In this document: positions 47,357 through 58,387 of the stretch, piece after piece | Position numbering within the stretch: the stretch's first letter is position 1 | Layout: every line of letters begins with the position of its first letter | Assembly: GCA_025716855.1 (NCBI GenBank) | Contig: JAIXMQ010000019.1 | Span: 458,670-522,669, forward strand | DNA length: 64,000 nt | Source: Pilaira anomala | Taxonomy: Eukaryota > Mucoromycota > Mucoromycetes > Mucorales > Mucoraceae | Reading direction: 5' to 3' | Made by a program: the position numbers and the translations under genes | Notes under the pieces: model-generated | Database searches by the model: none | What the model saw: only the letters and a program-made list of their open reading frames with translations | What the model was told of the DNA's origin: nothing

Positions 47357-47371
47357 ATAAATGTATGCACC
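47357..47371. repeat. LINE target-site duplication, 5' copy
   Basis: ATAAATGTATGCACC, repeated exactly at 53069-53083 after the LINE poly(A). Confidence 0.92.
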
Positions 47372-47458
47372 GGTGTATTTTATTTTACTAATAAAATCCA
47401 CCAATCAAATCGATCCATAAAAAAACAAAGAAAACCACTCTTATTGCCCATTAACGAA

Positions 47459-48838
47459 ATGAGCACTCTACAACCGAGCTCAGGCACTGCCTGGACGACG
47501 GTAGTGGCTCGAGGACTTAAAGCAAAAGTCCCAGCACCTATTCGTAAAGTCGACCAAAACGGAAAACGAGACTTTTTTTCAACTAAAATCATATTTGAAG
47601 ACCCTGAGATTGCAGCTTATACACGATCGCAACAAGTTCATTCGATTATACATTCAGCACTTTCCCCTTCTGCAGTTGTTTTTGACTTCCCAGCTCACAC
47701 TTTTGAGAACCGAGCAGATGCATATAGAGCTATTTTAACTCAGTTAGGATCCGTTGTAGGCGACCGATTCAACCCAGTTTCGCTCAGGGACACCCGACCC
47801 AGTGGTAATTTACTTCTGTCCGCGGTTTTCAGAGACCCTGATGTAACGCTTAAAGCTATCGAAAGTGGCATTACCATCGATTCGATTCAGCATAAAGCAG
47901 TACCATATAAGGATACAACCTCGAATGGGACTTCTTTGATTAAAGTCAACCTAACTATTCACACCAGCGAAGAAGAAGATGAGCTTATCCCTCTTCTGAA
48001 ATCCTCTTTAGGAAATTACGGTAAAGTCTGTCAGATCAAAAAACTCTTATACCAAGGTTTTTTTGAAGGTGAAATTTCAGTTCTTCTTGATAGATCATCG
48101 GACGGCACTCAACAGCAGCAGTATCACGAACTCACTCGAATGTTATATCTGGAATCTTGGGATACCTTTTCACCTGCTAGTTTCAAAGGGGCACAACCTA
48201 TTTGTTACTATTGCCGACAAGCCGGTCATGTTAAAAAAGATTGCCCATCCTTGCTGAAATTATCATGTTTTAGATGTGGAGAAACTGGACACACCAAACG
48301 ACGATGTCGGAAGAATGTAGATGAGAATCACCACGAGGAGAAGAACAATTCTGTTCCCAGTACTTTTGAAGAAGATCTTGCAGCTTATGAACAATTAAAG
48401 GAAGCTAGTAAAACAATTGAGGATGAGGTATTCAGCTATACGAACAAGGATCATGCTTCAAAAGAATTATCTGCCTCTGACGACGAAGTTTTGACACAAC
48501 AATCTGATGAGGTTGAGATGCTATTTGTAGATGAACAGGTCGCCTCTGAGGAAGCTGAACCTATGGAAATATCCACTGTAGAAACGAACCGTCCAAGAGA
48601 AAAAAAAATTTTTATAGAGGGATTATCGGCATCAAAATATGCACCGTTGGATATTAGATCTACCATGGACATCGACAACACCCCATCTGCTTCAGTACCA
48701 ACAAGTGGTGGCCGTAGCACTCGCGCTACTTCCATAGCTAAGACAAAAGGAAAAACTGTATCCACACCAACACGTGCAACACAAGATATGACCAACAAAA
48801 ACCCAACTTTATCTCCTGCCCATAAGGGTCATGAATAA
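47459..48838 (+). CDS. LINE ORF1, CCHC zinc-knuckle nucleic-acid-binding protein
   Basis: 459 aa from MSTLQPSSG. An earlier in-frame ATG at 47318 lies in host DNA before the target-site duplication, so I excluded it. The middle has an RRM-like region. Two gag-type CCHC knuckles follow at about 249-262 (CYYCRQAGHVKKDC) and 270-283 (CFRCGETGHTKRRC), then an acidic Ser-rich tail. ORF1 proteins bind LINE RNA as chaperones in the RNP. The stop TAA overlaps the ORF2 start (ATGAATAA at 48831-48838). Confidence 0.9.
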   Translation: MSTLQPSSGTAWTTVVARGLKAKVPAPIRKVDQNGKRDFFSTKIIFEDPEIAAYTRSQQVHSIIHSALSPSAVVFDFPAHTFENRADAYRAILTQLGSVVGDRFNPVSLRDTRPSGNLLLSAVFRDPDVTLKAIESGITIDSIQHKAVPYKDTTSNGTSLIKVNLTIHTSEEEDELIPLLKSSLGNYGKVCQIKKLLYQGFFEGEISVLLDRSSDGTQQQQYHELTRMLYLESWDTFSPASFKGAQPICYYCRQAGHVKKDCPSLLKLSCFRCGETGHTKRRCRKNVDENHHEEKNNSVPSTFEEDLAAYEQLKEASKTIEDEVFSYTNKDHASKELSASDDEVLTQQSDEVEMLFVDEQVASEEAEPMEISTVETNRPREKKIFIEGLSASKYAPLDIRSTMDIDNTPSASVPTSGGRSTRATSIAKTKGKTVSTPTRATQDMTNKNPTLSPAHKGHE

Positions 48839-51800
48839 TAAACCTGTCCGTATCGCATCTTTAAATGCTCGTAGTATTTTCAAAGATGCAAACAAAAACA
48901 ACCAAAAATTATTCCTCTCTCATCTTCGCTCTTCATCCTTTCATATAGATATTCTCTGCATACAAGAAGTCTCTGCATTTCATACTCAAAATCATCTCAA
49001 TGATGAACAAATTACTTATTTTACAAACTTTCTCTTTCCACGCTGCTCAGTACTAGTCACAAAATATACAGCAATAATTTGCCTTAACAAACAACTCAAG
49101 CTTTCAGAAGAAATAGTATCAAATGATCAAAGATCAATCGCTGCTCATATCACTACTTCCACTGGAGAACATCTTACTTCTATTATTAATATATACGCTC
49201 CGGCTAATACAACCGATCGTACACTTTTTTTTGAATCTTTTGTAGACTTACCTATTCTCTCGTACATTACTACAGATCACCCAGGTTTTTTACTAGGTGA
49301 TTTCAATTTAGCAGATCCATATAAAGGATCCTCTGTATGGTCTGAATGGCTGTCACACAACTTTTATAACTGCTTCCCAGCTGGAGCACCTACTTTTCAA
49401 CGTGGATCAACCACTAAAACTACTATAGACTATATATTTGGTCACCAAACTCTAGCTCCTTTGGTAACCGGTTGCCAACAGATATATATACCGGCTAAAT
49501 GGACAGATCATCAAATGCTTATTTTAGACCTTCTTCCGGAGAGGATAGACATTGGTCCAGGCTTTTGGCGATTCAACCCGGCCTTACTACACAACGACTC
49601 CTTTCTGGAATTGATATCTGAGGTAGTATTCTCTTTTTTTGAAAATGTAGATATAGATTCAGTAGGAAATGATGAAGATGAGTCCTTGATACAAGCGCAA
49701 AAAATTTGGGAATCATTCAAACGGGCACTCAAGGATACATGTGAGAGATTTTCTCGTGGATATAATAAAAGAGTCAAATCCAAACTACAACAATTACAAG
49801 AGGAGTATTATCAAGAGATGATACGACTTCAGCATTTAGACGTTTCTTTGCGGACATCGACTACGGAACATAGGATATCAAACGACATTGCTAAACAAAT
49901 TGATGAATCGGCTGAAAAATTGAGCCAGCAAAGATACTTGAGATCAGCAACTCGTTGGCATGAACATGGGGAAAGGAATGATAAATACTTTTATCGAGTG
50001 ATAAAAACACGTCAATCTCAACAGACGATCCAAGCAATACGATGTCGAGATACAGATGATTTAGCTACAGCTACTATAGATATAATTAGAGAAGCACGAA
50101 ACTATTATAGCACTTTATACTCTTCAGAACCTATAAGTGAAGCTGCTACAGACTTTTTGTTGGATAATATTCCAGGTAATGCACATCTCACGGAAGAACA
50201 GCAAGCAATGTTAGAAACAATACCTAAAGAAGAGGAAATTGGTTCAGTTGTAAGTGATACTCCTAGTGGTAAAAGTCCTGGGTTAGATGGGTTACCTTTT
50301 GAATTGTACCGGTATCTTTTCGAACAATTTAGAAGGGTGAGAGTTTTATTTCAAATAGTGGTTAAGGGTGCTTTTCGTGGTATATTTCCTTTATCGTGGA
50401 AACAAACTCGAATGGTGCTACTTTTCAAGAAGGGCGATCCTACCTCTCTGAGCAACTGGCGACCTCTTTCACTTATCAATACAGATGCGAAAATTTTCAC
50501 GAAATTGCTAGCTAATAGATTTAACAGGGTCATGAGTAATTTGATCAATCCTTTCCAAACGGGATTCATGCATTCAAGATTGATATCTGATAATGGATGG
50601 GTAAATCTTACTTTAATGGCAAACCACCGAACAGCAGTTGAGCCGAACGCAGATGCAGTAGCGATTCTGCTTGACCAAGAAAAGGCGTATGATCGAGTCC
50701 ATCCAGGGTATTTAGAAAAAGTATTAGAGAAATTCGGGTTTCCACCTATCATCAACAACATCATTCAGAATCTTTTTTTTCAGACATCAATCGCTATCTC
50801 CATTAATGGTTTTTTAGGGGCACCTATCTCTCAAGGAAGGGGATTAAGACAAGGTGACCCATTATCGCCTTTATTGTACAACATTGCCTTTGAACCTCTA
50901 CTACGCACGTTACTTGCTTCTCCAAACCTGAAAGGAACTTCTTTACGACCTGTTTCAGTTCCTACACAGTCGTTAGCTCAACCTGCAACACGATACGCTA
51001 CTCATATTTCTGTTGAAAACCGCCCTATCGATCCACTCCAACTTCCAAGATTTAAGGTTCTTAGCTATGCAGATGATCTAGAGGTCTTTCTTTCTTCACC
51101 AACAGAATGGCCCCATTTACAAAATCTTCTTCAGTGCTATAGTCTAGCCAGTAATGCTAAAGTCAATATTCAAAAAACTGAGATGGTATCTTTATCTGGT
51201 CTGATTAATGAAGAATGGCGTGCCATTGCACAAGACGCCTCCATATCATATCATACGGCTGACTCAACAAAGGCAATTAGATATTTGGGCTATCCTCTAT
51301 ACTCTACTCCTCAACAGCTAAAGTCATATTTGGATGTTCTTCTTAAAGACAAGATTAGAAAACATTCACATATTCTACGTGAAAGAAACCTATCTATCCG
51401 GGGATCCTCCCTAGTTGCCAACTCCTTACTGCTAAGTCCCTTGTGGCATTTAATTAGGGTAGTTCCTGTTTCTGAGAACTGGTTACAAGAGATTGCAAAA
51501 ATAGTGTGTGATTTCGTTCTTCCTTTCTGGCCAAAACCTTCTTGGGATCAAGTATGTTTACCAAAAATACAAGGTGGTTTTAGTGTTGTCGATCCTTTAC
51601 TTCAACAAAAGACCCTTCAATTGATTTACCTTCAACGCTTATTACGGCAAAGAAGCTCTAAAGACTTTGTGACCCCACTTATAGGAGCAAGCATATACTT
51701 ATACACCGGACATCATAGCTACTTACCTTGGCTGCAATACCCAAAACTTTTCTTGAAATTATTTCGAAGCTTGCCTACTATGACGATACTATCGAAATTG

Positions 51801-52889
51801 ATAGAGGCCTTACCTCCTTTAACAAGTCATGCTTCATGGTCTGGTAGATGGCTACTGGATACTCCACTGCGCATGGCTCTCAAAATATCGCCTTGCTCCT
51901 CCAATGATCAGATACTTACTACTGGTACCATATTTCCGGAAAAAATTGCCATAAGGCACTTGGTCTCAGATGTTATCCAATGGTGCCCCTCGGTAGACAA
52001 GTTCAGTAACTGGTATGCCACTAATCTACCAAGGCCTGGTCAACCCTCCCGGGTGTACAAGCTTCTTCAAGACTCGAATAGTGGATTAAAATGGGCCTCC
52101 TTATTGACTAAATTCATGCCTAATACGGCTTTAGAATATACAAGAATGCCTCCAATGGTTGCCCCCGAAGCTTCGCCTATTTTACCATACCGAGATTGGG
52201 TCCCTAGCTGTAAACATTGGACTATACTGATTAAGTCATCTCTCTCAACACCAATTACACACATTACTACAGGCATGTTTCGTCGTTACCTACAACGACA
52301 AATTCGAAAAAAGAAACAAAAGGATGGTAAATTAATTACTATCTCTGGCGAAGTTCCAATTCCATTTGCAGTTGATGCTAAATACCTGCCTCCGTCGTTG
52401 TGGAAAGAATTTTGGGCTCTCCCGTTACCACACCGTGTTGTAACTATTTGGTGGAGGCTCTTACAAGACAAAATAAGCTACCAAGTGACTTTGAATAGAT
52501 GGAACCCAGAGACCTGGCCTTCCTCAATATGTGACATATGCCAAGCCGTACCTGAATCGAATCAACATTTCTTTGTATCCTGTTCCAAAAAATGGTCATT
52601 TTGGCAAACTGTCTTAGAAGAATTGACCCTCGATATTGATTACCCTACTCCAGATTCCGTATGGACTGTCCTTTACACTCTACACAACAGCAAAAATGAG
52701 TCAATTGGGGACGACACATTACTATCTTTCAGCATAGTTCTTGAAACATTATGGAGATACCACTGGCAATGCATCTACTCCGACTCGTCCTCTTGGTCTC
52801 AAGAAGCTATACTTGCATTATATCACTCTTCAATATCCAAAAAATGTGTCACTGAACCTGTCTACTCAAAACCACGGAACGAGGAATAA
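48831..52889 (+). CDS. LINE ORF2, AP endonuclease / reverse transcriptase
   Basis: 1,352 aa. The N-terminal APE-type endonuclease (about 1-235) reads IASLNARSI, ILCIQEV, NIYAPAN, GDFNLADP (about 155-162), TIDYIFG and TDHQMLILDL, giving the Asn, Glu, Asp and His residues expected. Reverse transcriptase (about 480-770): SPGLDGLPFELY, NWRPLSLINTDAKIFTKLLANR, the catalytic Asp in ILLDQEKAYDRV (about 614), GLRQGDPLSPLLYN, and YADD at about 746-749. Near the C-terminus CDICQAVPESNQHFFVSC (about 1234-1251) is a zf-RVT-type zinc motif. It acts in target-primed reverse transcription in the nucleus. No frameshift or stop seen. No RNase H motif noted. Confidence 0.94.
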   Translation: MNNKPVRIASLNARSIFKDANKNNQKLFLSHLRSSSFHIDILCIQEVSAFHTQNHLNDEQITYFTNFLFPRCSVLVTKYTAIICLNKQLKLSEEIVSNDQRSIAAHITTSTGEHLTSIINIYAPANTTDRTLFFESFVDLPILSYITTDHPGFLLGDFNLADPYKGSSVWSEWLSHNFYNCFPAGAPTFQRGSTTKTTIDYIFGHQTLAPLVTGCQQIYIPAKWTDHQMLILDLLPERIDIGPGFWRFNPALLHNDSFLELISEVVFSFFENVDIDSVGNDEDESLIQAQKIWESFKRALKDTCERFSRGYNKRVKSKLQQLQEEYYQEMIRLQHLDVSLRTSTTEHRISNDIAKQIDESAEKLSQQRYLRSATRWHEHGERNDKYFYRVIKTRQSQQTIQAIRCRDTDDLATATIDIIREARNYYSTLYSSEPISEAATDFLLDNIPGNAHLTEEQQAMLETIPKEEEIGSVVSDTPSGKSPGLDGLPFELYRYLFEQFRRVRVLFQIVVKGAFRGIFPLSWKQTRMVLLFKKGDPTSLSNWRPLSLINTDAKIFTKLLANRFNRVMSNLINPFQTGFMHSRLISDNGWVNLTLMANHRTAVEPNADAVAILLDQEKAYDRVHPGYLEKVLEKFGFPPIINNIIQNLFFQTSIAISINGFLGAPISQGRGLRQGDPLSPLLYNIAFEPLLRTLLASPNLKGTSLRPVSVPTQSLAQPATRYATHISVENRPIDPLQLPRFKVLSYADDLEVFLSSPTEWPHLQNLLQCYSLASNAKVNIQKTEMVSLSGLINEEWRAIAQDASISYHTADSTKAIRYLGYPLYSTPQQLKSYLDVLLKDKIRKHSHILRERNLSIRGSSLVANSLLLSPLWHLIRVVPVSENWLQEIAKIVCDFVLPFWPKPSWDQVCLPKIQGGFSVVDPLLQQKTLQLIYLQRLLRQRSSKDFVTPLIGASIYLYTGHHSYLPWLQYPKLFLKLFRSLPTMTILSKLIEALPPLTSHASWSGRWLLDTPLRMALKISPCSSNDQILTTGTIFPEKIAIRHLVSDVIQWCPSVDKFSNWYATNLPRPGQPSRVYKLLQDSNSGLKWASLLTKFMPNTALEYTRMPPMVAPEASPILPYRDWVPSCKHWTILIKSSLSTPITHITTGMFRRYLQRQIRKKKQKDGKLITISGEVPIPFAVDAKYLPPSLWKEFWALPLPHRVVTIWWRLLQDKISYQVTLNRWNPETWPSSICDICQAVPESNQHFFVSCSKKWSFWQTVLEELTLDIDYPTPDSVWTVLYTLHNSKNESIGDDTLLSFSIVLETLWRYHWQCIYSDSSSWSQEAILALYHSSISKKCVTEPVYSKPRNEE

Positions 52890-53068
52890 AATATGTTAAA
52901 CTTTATTTTTTTTCCTCTTCTCTCATCCTTTTTTCTATATGGTACTTTCACATTTCCTTATCTCATTTTAATTTCAATCCTTATTTTGTTATTTATATTT
53001 TTTCCTTTTTTCAATCCCACTTCCAAAGATAAATAAATAACGTGATTTAATACAAAAAAAAAAAAAAA

Positions 53069-53083
53069 ATAAATGTATGCACC
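53069..53083. repeat. LINE target-site duplication, 3' copy
   Basis: ATAAATGTATGCACC immediately after the A-run; identical to 47357-47371. The first A could belong to the poly(A). Confidence 0.92.
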
Positions 53084-53364
53084 TATTTAATAATAAAATA
53101 TTTATATCAATAGAGAATTTCTATTATTTTTTATAACAGACAGTTAAGATACACTGCTGTTAAAGAGCATCAATGTTATTAAGGATAATAAAATAAGGTA
53201 AAACTAGGGGTAACAGCGGATTTTATAAGATGTCTGCTTATAAAATGCCAGCATATTTTTTTATATGCGACTAAATTTAAACCGCGTCGTCAATTTTTAT
53301 ATCACCAAGCACTAAACAGGAATTTTGCCTATTTGTTTCTCTCGCCATTTTTTTTTTTTCATTT

Positions 53365-54640
53365 GCCAGGCATGTATTCTATTGTGTGATTGTATTGGGT
53401 ATGTTGCGATGTCCGTATCGCAGAACATTTATAATGCTCTGACATCCCTCAATCAGCACTTCTTGAAGTGTAATGCTCTAGTTTCATGCTGCAGCAATAG
53501 TTTTAGTTCAATCTTCTTAATCTTTGACCTATTTGTTTCCCTCCCCATTTTCTTTTAATTGTCAGACATGTATTCTATTGTGTGATTGTATTGGGTTTGT
53601 TGCGAAGTCCGTATCGCAGAACATTCATAATGTTCTGACATCCCTCAATCAGCTCTAGTTGCATGCTGTTGCAATAGTTTTGGTTCAATCTTCTTAATTT
53701 TTGACCTATTTGTTTCCCTCCCCATTTTCTTTTAATTGCTAGGCATGTATTCTATTGTGTGATTGTATTGGGTTTGTTGCGATGTCCGTATCGCAGAACA
53801 TTCATAATGTTCTGACATCCCTCAATCAGCTCTAGTTGCATGCTGTTGCAATAGTTTTGGCTCAATCTTCTTAATCTTTGACAGTCTTGGTGTTAAACCT
53901 GGGACATCAACTATCGACAGTGGAAGATGGTTATGTCAATGAGAAAGGCTTGACCCTTTTTTTCTATTTGATCTACTTACTCTTAGGCAGTCTTGGGATA
54001 AAACCTAGGGCATCAACTATCGACAGTGGAAGATAGTTACGCCAATCGTAAGGGATCAATATTCTCATCTGGTCTTATTCTTTGGCAGTCTTGGGGTTAA
54101 ACCTGGGACATAAACTATCGACAGTGGAAGATGGTTACGTCAATGAAAAAGTTCGATCTTCTCATGAGTCTTTTTTTTTTTGACAAGATTCTAATCCACA
54201 TCTTCCTCATCCCTTCTTTTTCTTTTTCTTTTCTTTTTTTATACTCTCTTATTCTTTTCTCATCATGATTGGTTGAACAGGTGTTCTTGAAGACTGATTC
54301 CTTATTAAGTAAGCTAGCTGGAGCAAACTTTTGCTGGTGCTTGTTCTGATCAAGTTGTAGTCGGTGCTGGTATTGGCGCTAGTGTTGATAAGAAATTGCA
54401 ATCATGAAAGGTAAGACTTGGTTCTGTGAATCTCTTTCGATGGCAAGCAATTTATTTCTGAAAGGTGTCTCGATGATACGATCTCAATCTTCATTCATAT
54501 TTAGCCAGGTGTGTATTCTATTGTGTGGTTGTGTTGCGTATGTCGCGATTTCCGTATCGCAGAACATTCATATGTTCTGACATCCCTCAACCAGCACTTC
54601 TTGAAGTGTAATACTCTAGTTGCATACTGTTGCAATAGTG
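53365..54640. repeat. Right-arm satellite units and cassette expansion
   Basis: Satellite units with CGTATCGCAGAACATT at about 53414, 53610, 53787 and 54553. Between the third and fourth lie three copies of a second module (ACCTGGGACATCAACT then ATCGACAGTGGAAGATGG) near 53895, 54005 and 54100, plus a GTAAGACTTGGTTCTGTG module near 54410. The left arm lacks this expansion. Confidence 0.75.
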
Positions 54641-54832
54641 CAGATCTCGACTTTTTTTTTTGCTGCAGTAATTAACTTTACCACCGGATGATTCCCGACT
54701 CCAAAAGTTTACTTTTGGTGGGTTAAGTGTATTACTGTATGAGTTTTATAACATTTTATACCACTTTCGTTCTGGGTTTCTTTTGTCGAGCATCATGTTC
54801 TATTGTGGTACGGAAAGTTGATGTAGTTGATC

Positions 54833-56350
54833 CTAGACTTCTTTATGAGAACAGAAGTGTGTTGGTGATATTGGTGCTAATGCTTGTGTTGGAAATATTG
54901 GTTCTAATGCTGGTGTCAATGATATTGGTGCTAATGCTTGTTTCGGTGATATTGGTGCAAATGCTGATGCTGGTGCTGGTGCTTGTTTTGGTGATATTGG
55001 TGCTAATGCTGGTATTGCTAAGGAATCCATTCGTTAAACTTGGTTCTGTGAATTCTTTTTGATGCCAAACAATTCACTCATGACTGGTCTTGGTTTATTG
55101 AAAGTCAAAGGTAAAAAAAAAAAGGGGGGGAGGGGGTATTTGTGTTGTTGTGTATATATGATGATGGCAAAGGATATATATGGACATATTTCTTATCACC
55201 TTTTTGACCTATCATTTTTTTAGGATGTAATCTCAATTATCTTTTTTTGCTGGTATCATTTTCTGTTATTGTTCATTTTCCCATCTTTAGTTCAATCTTC
55301 CCATTCAGCTTTATTCTATGGCGGTCTTGGGATAAAACCTGAGGTATCAACTATTGGAAGTGGACACTTGTTATGGCGACTGGTGGCGGGTTATACGGTT
55401 TCCGTTTTTCGGTGGCAGACCATTTGGGATTTTAAAAAGTAATCAATTTTGGGTGTACCCATTGGTAAGTGTTGTGTGTTCGAGAAAAAAGGAAAGGGAA
55501 GATAATAGTTACGCCAATTGTACGGACTCAATTTTCTGATCCGGCCTTATTCTTTGGCAGTCTTGGGATAAAACCTGAGACATAAACTATCGACAGTGGA
55601 AGATGGTTGTGTCAATGAAAAAAGCCCGATCTTTTTGTGAATTTCCCTTTTAAAAGGGCTTCTAATACACATTTACTTGGTACAACTTCCTTTTCTCTTT
55701 TTCTTTATATATATATATATATATATATTACCCTCTCTCTCTCATTCTTTTCTCATTATGGTTGATTGAACAGGTGTTATAGGTGTAGGTGTAGTTGTAG
55801 ATGTAGTTGTAGTCATTGTCGATATTATTACTGGTGCTGATACAAAATTCATTCGTTAAGAGTAGGACTTGGTTCTGTGTATCTCCTTTGGTGACAAGTT
55901 GTTCATTCCTGGTAAGACCTGGTTCTATGTGTCGCTTTTGGTGGACTCAAACTTGTTATGTGATCTCATTCTTTGGGGGTGTCAAATATCGACGGTGTAA
56001 GACAGATACGTCAATGATAAGGACTCAATCGTCTTATGTGATCTCCTTATTATTAACCATACCCCTTTTTTTTATTTTCATTTTTTATTTTTATTTTTTT
56101 CATTTTTATTTTTTTTCATTTTTATTATTTGTATTTATATTTATATTAATCTCCTTTTCTTTCTTTACTATTCTTGATTCAAGAGATGAACTTGAACAAT
56201 GAGTTCTTAGTAAGGAAGTTGGGTGAACCAAAGGTGTGTTGATGAAGAAGTTAATGCTGGTACTGGTGATAATGATGGTACTGGTGATAATGCTGGCACT
56301 GATGACAATGCTGGTGTTACTGCTGTTGTTGTTTTTAATATGTTTTAAAA
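54833..56350. repeat. Right-arm minisatellite and degenerate cassette array
   Basis: GGTGCTAATGCTGGTGATATT-like minisatellite at 54855-55020 and GATAATGCTGGTACTG-like at 56245-56330. They are interspersed with modules CTATCGACAGTGGAAGATGG (55587) and AAGACTTGGTTCTGTGTATC (about 55865, 55915). Mirror copies occupy 35750-36520 and 37050-37330. Open frames here are repeat artefacts or relics. Confidence 0.7.
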
Positions 56351-56890
56351 GAAAGGAGGGCAAACCCTTGTTTTTTTTTCTCAATTTCTTTCTCTACTAA
56401 AGGTAGGTGTTTCCTCTCTTAGAACTATTGTATTATGGGAAATAGTTATGACATTTGAGGTTGCATTTGAACGACGAGAAACCTAAACAAAAATCAATAT
56501 TGGTGTTGGCGTTAGAGTAAGTGTGGTAAATTTGTTTTTTTATTTATTGAAAAAGAATGTCAATAAACTTCTTTTTTGTTTTTGTTTCTAAACTGATTTG
56601 AGTTGCTACTACGAGTTGACTGTCTCCTTTCGTGCAGTTTAATTTATGTGTAATGACACCTTTACCAAACAAATATTGAAGGGATGATAGTTGGTATTAT
56701 TTAGTAATATGATGACTCGTTCTTTTGTTCGATATTGTCAGTTCATGTTAGTAATGCCATTGGCCTGTGAAGAGTAATGGCCAACTTTTAATGATTCTGT
56801 TTTCTGACAAGCGTATTCTGCGTTTGTAGTAGGTCTTGAGTCGTTCATGAGTGGTTCGTGCAGTTTAATCTGCGTGCAACAATAACACGA

Positions 56891-58387
56891 TATATGTATA
56901 GCACACGCTCACCTTCCACCCATCCAATACATAAGCTATGTATATATTGAAGAGGAATCGGATGGATTGTTGTTCTTATCTCGGTAGTTTTCTCTAGGAG
57001 AATATAACAACATCAAGTAATTTAGTTGTTATGGATAGTTATCCATATGATTTAGCTTTTATCCTCTACTCTGATATTTACATATATGTATGTTTGTTTT
57101 TTCTTTTATGTATGTATCTGACTGTAGCCTTCAGTTACTGGAGTAGTATATTGAAACGGTTTTATTATTTTTATTTTTTGTTTACAGGCTACATATAATA
57201 TTACTATTTAATATTGATAGATAAGTAATGTACTTCTGCTAGTTACAGCCGTTCTTATCCCAACACAAGGTAGCTAAGCTTGTATCGAGACTGTTACCAG
57301 TAAATATCTCTTATTTTCTATTAATATGAATTGAATATTTATTTTATTTTATTTTGTTTTGTTTTGTTTTGTTTTATTCTCAATATTATTTTATTATTTA
57401 ATCTTGGTTAGAAAACCATTGATCTTATTTTGCGTCAATTTGTATATGCATTTGAATACAGAATATTTCCTTTGGTTCAAGATATTGATAATAATATACA
57501 ATGTTAAACATGTATATTATAATGAAGATATGTCAGGTTTTTATTATGATGTTTAGTGTATAACCCTGATCTACTACGTATATATTAGTAAGTAGAGATA
57601 ACGCAAATACGACAGGTGCAAGTCTTTTTCTTGAATACCATAATAATGTCCGTCTATTATTATTACTGCACTAAATTTGAAGCCGTATTTACGAATTGCT
57701 TACCTTCCGATGCTACTTTTGGTACAGATTATGCGAAATATCTGCTTGATTTAGATGCAGGCGTACACTTGACTACACGTTTTGGGCATCATTAAAAGTG
57801 CTCAATATTTCTCAAGAACAATATATATTGGGTCTTAATATCACAGTTATTATTTATAATAAAAAATGTTTTTTCTTCGTACTTTCTCCGTTTATTTTTT
57901 TGTTGAAGTTGGTTTTCGTGTCTTATCGATAGTGCTAAATTTTTTCTTAAAACCAAAAGCAACGAATGTTTACAAGCTATACTGATGTGGTATCAAGGCC
58001 AATAAATTTTACAGTGTGCGATAGTATTCTTTGGAACATATCTTGAACAGAAGTTTCAAAAAGCCTAAAAAAAAGGATGATTGTGTTCAAGATACAAAAT
58101 GAATTATTCTTGTCAAGAGGTGTACATAGCAATCAAGTGAGAATCAGCTCTAACGTAATCAGATACTGTAATGTAAATAAGACTAATGTAATGTTTTAAC
58201 TTTTAGGATTAAAAATAGTGCGCGAAAAAACGTGGTGCGTATCTTTCCCCCCCCCCATCCTTTTTATGTCAATTGATATCGCAAATAAGTAATATTATAA
58301 AGTGCAAAAGGCTATTTTAATAAATGTTACTCGGAAAATAATAGAACGAATCCAAAAAAAACAGTTTTCGAATATAAGATCTACATG
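56891..58387. other. Intergenic after the giant palindrome
   Basis: About 1.5 kb with no match to the left flank of the palindrome. AT-rich; TTTTG repeats around 57350-57375 and a C-run near 58245. No coding frame of normal composition. Ends at the COG1 stop. Confidence 0.5.

Larger units (their letters stand above)
47372..53068 (+). mobile_element. Full-length L1-type LINE retrotransposon
   Basis: About 5.7 kb with a short 5' UTR, two long open frames, a 3' UTR of about 165 bp and a poly(A) of about 16 nt. It is bounded by a 15-bp target-site duplication. ORF1 has two CCHC knuckles. ORF2 has an AP endonuclease, reverse transcriptase and C-terminal zinc motif. No LTRs. Both frames are uninterrupted, so the copy may be young or active. 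It points away from the palindrome centre. The architecture fits the L1/Tx1-like elements known in Mucoromycota, such as the pericentric Grem-LINE1 of Mucor; identity with those is not shown. Confidence 0.95.
45840..56890. repeat. Right arm of the inverted repeat (interrupted by a LINE)
   Basis: Starts TACGAGATGAATGTAAG and ends CAACAATAACACGA, the complement of the left arm. Interrupted by the LINE at 47372-53068; without it the arm is about 5.35 kb. Relative to the left arm it lacks about 515 bp near 53090 and has extra material at about 53700-54480 made of arm-derived cassettes. No target-site duplication is evident outside 35196/56890. Confidence 0.92.

Noticed and set aside
47318..47458. 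Upstream start (MMAPKGLWRF) for LINE ORF1
   Set aside because: It begins in host arm DNA before the target-site duplication, so it is not part of the element.
49511..52471. Minus-strand open frames across LINE ORF2 and other antisense frames
   Set aside because: Antisense shadows of a 1,352-codon frame with clear enzyme motifs; no start context or homology.
35196..56890. Giant palindrome as a Maverick/Polinton or Starship-type element
   Set aside because: No integrase, polymerase, capsid-like or DUF3435-type frame is present, and no target-site duplication is visible at 35,196 and 56,890.
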